A DNA stretch of 10,754 nucleotides, taken from contig JAKSDE010000238.1 in NCBI GenBank assembly GCA_022360235.1, forward strand, positions 1 to 10,754, in the 5' to 3' direction. The position numbers were made by a program, and so were the translations under genes. Source of the DNA: Cytophagales bacterium (lineage in GTDB: Bacteria > Bacteroidota > Bacteroidia > Cytophagales > Amoebophilaceae). Under the pieces are notes generated by a model. The model did not search any database, had not been told where the DNA came from, and saw nothing but the letters and a program-made list of their open reading frames with translations. Positions 7,515 to 10,754 of the stretch are shown here, one piece after another; positions within the stretch are counted from its first letter, which is position 1, and each line of letters begins with the position of its first letter.

Positions 7515-7558
7515 AAGTTACCAAATGACTACCAAAAATGAAGACTAAGTGGTAACTT
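7515..7558. repeat. 9-bp perfect inverted repeat with 26-nt spacer
   Basis: AAGTTACCA at 7515-7523 is the reverse complement of TGGTAACTT at 7550-7558. There is no T-run on either side, so a terminator is unlikely. It lies about 55-110 nt upstream of nuoD and could be an operator pair or the ends of a small vanished element. Confidence 0.4.
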
Positions 7559-7730
7559 ACTCAATGTACTTATCACTGATTTTGGTACGTGATAATATAA
7601 TTCTTTCTTATGACAACTAGTAGTTAGTAACAAAAGCAAACTAAGTTGATATATATGTCGGCTATTCATTTTGTGTGTATTTATTTTGGGCCTGTAGAAA
7701 GCTTCCCTAATTTTTCTAAAAATCTCCTTT

Positions 7731-7769
7731 TAAAGCCAATACAGGCGTATAATTTGTAGAATTCTTTAA
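7731..7769 (+). repeat. Dispersed diverged repeat, copy B
   Basis: The partner of 1490-1528: both start TAAAGCC, and 30 of 39 aligned bases agree without gaps. It overlaps the left arm of an 8-bp inverted repeat that copy A lacks. Confidence 0.4.
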
Positions 7770-7778
7770 GATTCTACA
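7755..7778. repeat. 8-bp perfect inverted repeat with 8-nt loop
   Basis: TGTAGAAT (7755-7762) pairs with ATTCTACA (7771-7778). No T-run follows in either direction, so it is not a standard terminator. It could form a small hairpin or bind a dimeric regulator. Confidence 0.4.
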
Positions 7779-7887
7779 GCCCCACAATTATTATGACGTT
7801 CCCAATCTTTTGGCATTTAGGGGCTAAATCAGTAGCCAGTAGTATGCGTCAAATAGCACACGATATCAAAGGGTTAGCGCTATTATT

Positions 7888-8031
7888 TTAGAATGACCTG
7901 GCCCTGCCCCGGCAGGGAAGCAAACCGTCGTGGATAAGCACGTTAAATGACGTATTTAGCCTGATACAAAAATCACCAAAAATAGAACCATCGAGTGTTA
8001 TTAAGGGTCCACTATAGAGTGAACCGTTGAT
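7888..8031 (-). other. Stop-free segment, possible gene remnant
   Basis: On the minus strand a frame stays open for 47 codons from after the TAA at 8034-8032 to a TAA at 7890-7888. It contains GPLITLDGSIFGDF and ends LPCRGRARSF. There is no ATG and no ribosome site, and I recognise no family. The opposite strand is also open over much of the segment, and the segment is richer in GC than its surroundings. A decayed coding remnant or a non-coding element are both possible. Confidence 0.2.
7902..7917. repeat. GC-rich hairpin
   Basis: CCCTGCCCCGGCAGGG folds into six G-C-rich pairs with a four-base loop, unusual in this AT-rich region. No T-run follows, so it is not a classical terminator. Confidence 0.4.
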
Positions 8032-8148
8032 TTAATTTCAATCACTATAAGAGGAGTCACTTCGCTAAATCACACATCCAAGCCCATCAATAGCCCAAGG
8101 AGTAAACAAATAGTATAAGGTCCTATTAGCTATTTCGTGATATTGTAC

Positions 8149-8156
8149 TATATTTG
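8149..8156 (+). promoter_or_regulatory. Candidate -7 box for the ZIP transporter gene
   Basis: TATATTTG matches TAnnTTTG fully and ends 7 nt before the ATG at 8164. The -33 position shows TTAG at 8126-8129 instead of TTG. If used, transcription would begin at or within a few bases of the ATG, giving a leaderless or nearly leaderless message, and would rule out the GTG at 8137 as start. Confidence 0.35.
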
Positions 8157-8163
8157 CCAAGAA

Positions 8164-8910
8164 ATGGTTTTACAGTCGCTTACATTATTCATTGCTGCAC
8201 TTTTAGGAGGAGCAGTTGTATTTTTTATTCCTACACTCAAGCAAAACATCTTTAAGCATACATTAGTATTTGTAGGAGGCTATCTGTTTTCTATTACTAT
8301 GCTTCATATTTTGCCAGATTTGTTTGCTTTGTATCCCTCTCCCTCACTGATTGGCCTATATGTGCTAATAGGCTTTTTTCTACAACTCCTTTTAGAATTT
8401 TTTAGTAGGGGTGTAGAACATGGACATGTGTACGAAAATAGTAAAAAGGTACATGAGAAGCCGGTTTCACCCTTTACTTTGCTTATTGCACTCTGCATCC
8501 ATGGATTTCTAGATGGGGTCATCCTAACAGATCCCGTTTCATCTCATCACCATCACACGCATAGTGCTAGTATTTTGTTGCTAGGAATTGTTTTGCACAA
8601 AATTTCAGAGGCTTTTGCTTTAGTAACGGTGCTTTTAAGTGTGATGAAAAATGAAAATAAAGTTATACTTTATCTATTGCTATTTGCGTTATTCTCTCCG
8701 ATGGGCTTATGGATAAGTGAGTATTTCAACCAGCAACTTATCCTCTCTCAAGAAAATTTGATGATCTTATTTGCAATTGTAAGCGGTAGCTTTCTACACA
8801 TTTCTACGACTATATTCTTCGAATCTAATCCCGAGCATCATAATACTAAAAAAGTGGTGTTAAGCTTGCTAGGAGCAGGTTTGGCCGTGTTGTTGGAATT
8901 CCTACTTTAA
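8164..8910 (+). CDS. ZIP-family divalent metal transporter
   Basis: 248 aa from this ATG, with about eight hydrophobic segments (near 5-22, 33-51, 60-80, 103-122, 135-160, 166-185, 197-217, 230-248), as in ZIP proteins of the inner membrane that move Zn or related divalent metals into the cytoplasm. Seen: IHGFLDG in helix 4 (H113, D117) and LHKISEAF in helix 5 (H145, E149), the two halves of the intramembrane metal site; the usual Asn after the first His is Gly here. Two His-rich stretches flank helix 4: EHGH (85-88) and HHHHTH (128-133), likely metal-sensing or metal-capturing loops. Start: the frame extends to a GTG at 8137, but ATG 8164 places Met directly before helix 1 and lies after a promoter-like box. 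The gene stands alone between long intergenic stretches. The transported metal cannot be told. Confidence 0.88.
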   Translation: MVLQSLTLFIAALLGGAVVFFIPTLKQNIFKHTLVFVGGYLFSITMLHILPDLFALYPSPSLIGLYVLIGFFLQLLLEFFSRGVEHGHVYENSKKVHEKPVSPFTLLIALCIHGFLDGVILTDPVSSHHHHTHSASILLLGIVLHKISEAFALVTVLLSVMKNENKVILYLLLFALFSPMGLWISEYFNQQLILSQENLMILFAIVSGSFLHISTTIFFESNPEHHNTKKVVLSLLGAGLAVLLEFLL

Positions 8911-9071
8911 ACTCCTATTCCGTGCCCAATTTTTTTGAACTATACTTCAATATTGTAGCTTATAGTTTCGAGTTCCTAGTTCTTAGTTGTATCGTCAATT
9001 AATTTTCGATTCTTTACAAAAGCCAGTGTGGGCCATTATAGGGTGGAGTTCTACCTTGTGTTTACTCCCAC

Positions 9072-9131
9072 GGTGAAGAGGAATTTTTATGTTTTGTCTT
9101 CGCGGGTGTTACTGCTGCTTACCCGCGGCAA
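9072..9131 (+). repeat. 60-nt direct repeat, copy 1
   Basis: It matches 10695-10754 at 56 of 60 bases, same orientation, without gaps. All four differences lie in the two arms of a hairpin that is perfect here (CGCGGGT at 9101-9107 with ACCCGCG at 9121-9127) and broken in copy 2. The element starts GGTGAAGAGGAA and contains ATG at 9089. As copy 2 runs off the window, the true repeat may be longer. Confidence 0.85.
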
Positions 9132-9142
9132 AAAGAAGCTAA
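9089..9142 (+). CDS. Possible 17-aa Cys-rich peptide inside the repeat
   Basis: ATG 9089 opens MFCLRGCYCCLPAAKRS and stops at TAA 9140-9142. GAGGA lies 6 nt before the ATG, a plausible ribosome site. In the second repeat copy the same frame is kept, and three of the four base differences fall in third positions and are silent; the fourth changes Gly to Arg. No family is known to me. It could be a leader peptide, a small peptide gene, or chance within a non-coding repeat. Confidence 0.2.
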   Translation: MFCLRGCYCCLPAAKRS

Positions 9143-9266
9143 TACAGGAACTAGCCCAAGATATTTTTGTTTCGATTACACTACTAACCTAGAGGGTTCC
9201 TCGGAGCGAAAGCGCCCTCAACGCTGACCTACCCGACAACAATCGCCCTACCTTCATAGAAGTCGA

Positions 9267-9297
9267 TTGGTAGATTATAAAAAAATCGTTATCTTTA
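9267..9297 (+). promoter_or_regulatory. Candidate promoter P1 of the lipoprotein gene
   Basis: TTG (9267-9269), a 20-nt spacer, then TATCTTTA (9290-9297), close to the Bacteroidetes arrangement of TTG, about 19 nt, TAnnTTTG. It would give a leader of about 90 nt to ATG 9395. Confidence 0.45.
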
Positions 9298-9364
9298 AGT
9301 AATGGATAGGGATGTAAGTTTAGATTATAAAAAAAATCGTTATCTTTAGTAGTAGATGAGGGAT
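9271..9364 (+). repeat. Tandem duplication of a promoter-like segment (50-bp period)
   Basis: Units at 9271-9313 and 9321-9364 both run from TAGATTATAA through an A-run, ATCGTTATCTTTA and on to GGGAT. They differ by one base in the A-run and a few substitutions. Each carries TATCTTTA, one base off TAnnTTTG, at 9290-9297 and 9341-9348. The upstream box has TTG at 9267-9269, 20 nt before it; the second has TTT at that place. Confidence 0.8.
9341..9348 (+). promoter_or_regulatory. Candidate promoter P2 of the lipoprotein gene
   Basis: TATCTTTA in the second unit of the duplication. Transcription from here would begin around 9353, almost on the ATG at 9356 and about 40 nt before the ATG at 9395, which favours the latter as translation start. 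The -33 TTG is missing. Confidence 0.4.
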
Positions 9365-9394
9365 ATAAATGTGAAACTTAAAAACAAACAACTT

Positions 9395-10606
9395 ATGAAA
9401 AAGAATATGTTAAGAGAGAAGCAGGCTTATTTTTTGATTTTATTTTTCTTACTCTTCTCTTGTAAGAAGGTATTATTAAAAGATGCTATGGAAACTACTT
9501 CCATTTCTATGTACAACCCTGATAATGATAATGGAGAGAAACCTGATAATGGAGAGCAAAAAGAGGGTGATTACCAAGAATATGTATTTGGAGATAATGC
9601 TTGGTACTGGAGATGTGCGGGAGGTAAGGGAGAAGCTCTTTGTAGAGGTAGTAAAGAAAACTATACAGAACTGCAAATCAGCTTAAGTTATTCTAAGGAT
9701 TCGGCTGAACTAAAAATATGGGGCATAGCTCCTGATTGGTCGATTACATATAGTAGAAGTAATGCTTTAGGGCCTCTCGAAGATAAGAAGTGCATGGAAG
9801 GATTGTTTGGAATGCTTGTAGAAGAGCAAAATCATAGTGCTATTGCTCAAGATTTACTGGAGAATACGAATCTAGCTTTAGGTGAAAAAGAGCAAAGAAT
9901 GGCAGCCTTGATACTAGAATCTATTGTAATTCTCTTAAGAACAGAGATACAGCAGGGGTTTAGAGATTACTTAGGTAAGATAATGGAGGGTAAAGATACT
10001 TTTTCGGGAGATGCTATGAGCAACTTCTTATTGGGAGAAAAAAATGGAAATGACAGAATAACGCTAAATCAATTCAAATACCACTTTGGAGATAATGTAG
10101 AAGCAATATTTAGGAAGTGGAAAAGCTTGACTAGAGGAAAAGAATATGTAAAGATTACCTCTCGTAGGCAGGTAGATGTAGATATTGTAGTAAAAAGTAG
10201 TGCAGAGCATACCGCTATTAAACAGTTGGCTGGAAAGGAAGCTTATTATCTAAGACTGCTTAATGAGCTAAGGGGAGATAGAACAGATCAAGATCACTTG
10301 CTAGCAGCAGATTTACTAGAAAACAAAGATTGTACCATACGCACATATAGGCAGCAAGAGGCAGCAGCAGCCTTGGAAGCGATCATAGCTTTGGCAGAGC
10401 AAGAGGGAAAGCATGAAGCGGTTAGTTCGTTTAGAGATCAATTACAAGCTGCAGGAAAGCAAGGTGGTAAGTTGGACTTTATAGAAGAGATGATGCGTAA
10501 TGAGTTTCAAGAAGAATACTACAAAGTTTATGGACATGGGACAGAAGGAGAATCGGAAGAAGATGAGAATTACTATCTTGGTGATGAAGATGAGTATAGT
10601 AAGTAA
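9395..10606 (+). CDS. Lipoprotein of unknown function with an internal repeat
   Basis: 403 aa; I do not recognise the family. Seen: MKKNMLREKQ, a hydrophobic stretch FLILFFLLFS and C23 as lipobox cysteine (LFSC), followed by KK, so export and lipid anchoring are likely. Next come a low-complexity Asp/Asn/Gly/Glu stretch (about 40-60) and a segment with WYWRCAGG and two cysteines (C74, C83). Two similar alpha-helical units follow, near 134-211 and 287-368: each has DLLEN (153-157, 306-310), an Ala/Leu/Glu-rich helix and FRD (189-191, 346-348). The tail is strongly acidic. Start: an ATG at 9356 in the same frame would put 35 residues before the lipobox Cys and sits on a promoter box, so ATG 9395 is preferred. 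The gene lies between two direct copies of a 60-nt repeat. Surface location or secretion in a symbiont is a guess only. Confidence 0.8.
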   Translation: MKKNMLREKQAYFLILFFLLFSCKKVLLKDAMETTSISMYNPDNDNGEKPDNGEQKEGDYQEYVFGDNAWYWRCAGGKGEALCRGSKENYTELQISLSYSKDSAELKIWGIAPDWSITYSRSNALGPLEDKKCMEGLFGMLVEEQNHSAIAQDLLENTNLALGEKEQRMAALILESIVILLRTEIQQGFRDYLGKIMEGKDTFSGDAMSNFLLGEKNGNDRITLNQFKYHFGDNVEAIFRKWKSLTRGKEYVKITSRRQVDVDIVVKSSAEHTAIKQLAGKEAYYLRLLNELRGDRTDQDHLLAADLLENKDCTIRTYRQQEAAAALEAIIALAEQEGKHEAVSSFRDQLQAAGKQGGKLDFIEEMMRNEFQEEYYKVYGHGTEGESEEDENYYLGDEDEYSK

Positions 10607-10630
10607 TAAAGTGGGCTAAGAATAAAGTGG
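10605..10630 (+). repeat. Short direct repeat at the lipoprotein gene stop
   Basis: AATAAAGTGG occurs at 10605-10614, overlapping the stop codon, and again at 10621-10630, a 16-nt period. It may be a slippage product. It has no hairpin character. Confidence 0.4.
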
Positions 10631-10694
10631 AGTGTGAGTGCAACGCTACTTAATACATGTTTCTTTTAGCGTATATTAATCAAATCTTATAGAG

Positions 10695-10754
10695 GGTGAA
10701 GAGGAATTTTTATGTTTTGTCTTCGTCGGTGTTACTGCTGCTTACCTGCTGCAA
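10695..10754 (+). repeat. 60-nt direct repeat, copy 2 (cut by window end)
   Basis: 56 of 60 bases equal copy 1 at 9072-9131. It begins about 90 nt after the lipoprotein stop and continues past the window. The hairpin of copy 1 is interrupted here by two C-T mismatches. Confidence 0.85.
10712..10754 (+). CDS. Possible small Cys-rich ORF in repeat copy 2, partial
   Basis: ATG 10712 opens MFCLRRCYCCLPAA and remains open at the window edge. GAGGA lies 6 nt upstream, as in copy 1. Whether it stops soon after, as copy 1 does, or leads into a longer gene cannot be seen. Identity unknown. Confidence 0.2.
   Translation, partial: MFCLRRCYCCLPAA

Larger units (their letters stand above)
7463..8163. 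other. Long intergenic region between nuoD and the ZIP transporter gene
   Basis: About 700 nt between divergent genes with no convincing gene. I see a 9-bp inverted repeat (7515-7558), a diverged dispersed repeat (7731-7769), an 8-bp inverted repeat (7755-7778), a GC-rich hairpin (7902-7917) inside a stop-free minus-strand frame (7888-8031), and a promoter-like box just before the ZIP start. No tRNA or recognised riboswitch was found. The mix of scattered inverted repeats and short open remnants looks like decayed accessory DNA. Confidence 0.6.
8911..9394. other. Intergenic region upstream of the lipoprotein gene
   Basis: About 480 nt with no full gene. It carries the first copy of a 60-nt repeat (9072-9131) with a tiny open frame, an imperfect hairpin before it (GTGGAGT near 9043 with ACTCCCAC at 9064-9071), a GC-richer stretch near 9190-9260, and a duplicated promoter-like segment (9271-9364). 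No terminator with a T-run could be placed after the ZIP gene. Confidence 0.6.

Noticed and set aside
7890..7960. SRP (4.5S) RNA, suggested by CCGGCAGGGAAGCA
   Set aside because: The GGAA-type tetraloop and the asymmetric internal loop of the SRP core cannot be formed; the loop here is CCCG, and the flanks do not pair.
8137..8163. GTG at 8137 as start of the ZIP protein
   Set aside because: It adds nine residues before helix 1, overlaps a promoter-like box and has no ribosome site; not fully excluded.
10643..10672. Terminator after the lipoprotein gene (ACGCTA with TAGCGT)
   Set aside because: Only six pairs with an 18-nt loop, and no T-run after the right arm.
9072..10754. Insertion sequence or composite transposon around the lipoprotein gene
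   Set aside because: No transposase, no terminal inverted repeats and no target-site duplication are visible; the direct 60-nt copies alone do not establish mobility.

Overview
The window looks like chromosomal DNA of an AT-rich Bacteroidetes (Bacteroidota) bacterium. An Amoebophilus-like intracellular lineage is my best guess, from overall feel only; no rRNA or other phylogenetic marker is present. Supporting signs are the gene pair uppS-bamA, candidate -7 promoter boxes of the Bacteroidetes type (TAnnTTTG), mostly absent Shine-Dalgarno sequences, a mature BamA that begins with Gln ('Q-rule'), and a periplasmic glutaminyl cyclase-type M28 enzyme.

Layout. 1-1289 (minus): an operon of kdnA (complete) and the first 33 codons of a gene that reads as kdnB. 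Stop and start overlap as TAATG, and the second gene runs off the left edge. Together these would turn Kdo into 8-amino-Kdo (Kdo8N), a modified inner-core LPS sugar. 1290-1709: divergent intergenic region with three 20-bp tandem units carrying two TATCTTTG boxes that face kdnA, and a weak promoter candidate for uppS. 1710-5106 (plus): uppS (undecaprenyl diphosphate synthase) and bamA (outer-membrane protein insertase), 7 nt apart. 5116-7446 (minus): nuoD (complex I 49-kDa-type subunit) followed by the glutaminyl cyclase/M28 gene, converging on bamA with a 9-nt gap. 7463-8163: about 700 nt without a convincing gene, holding several inverted repeats and a possible gene remnant. 8164-8910 (plus): a ZIP-family metal transporter. 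8911-9394: intergenic, with a 60-nt repeat copy and a 50-bp-period tandem duplication of a promoter-like segment. 9395-10606 (plus): a 403-aa lipoprotein of unknown function with an internal repeat. 10695-10754: a second copy of the 60-nt repeat, cut by the window end.

How the genes fit together. Most of the left and centre serves the envelope: Kdo8N for LPS, undecaprenyl phosphate for cell-wall precursors, BamA for outer-membrane proteins, and a cyclase that can cap the N-terminal Gln that signal peptidase exposes on proteins such as this BamA. nuoD stands alone, with none of the other nuo genes visible. The right end (ZIP transporter, repeats, lipoprotein) looks like accessory DNA. The least explained material is the lipoprotein gene framed by two direct copies of a 60-nt element, and the recurrent tandem duplication of promoter-like segments.
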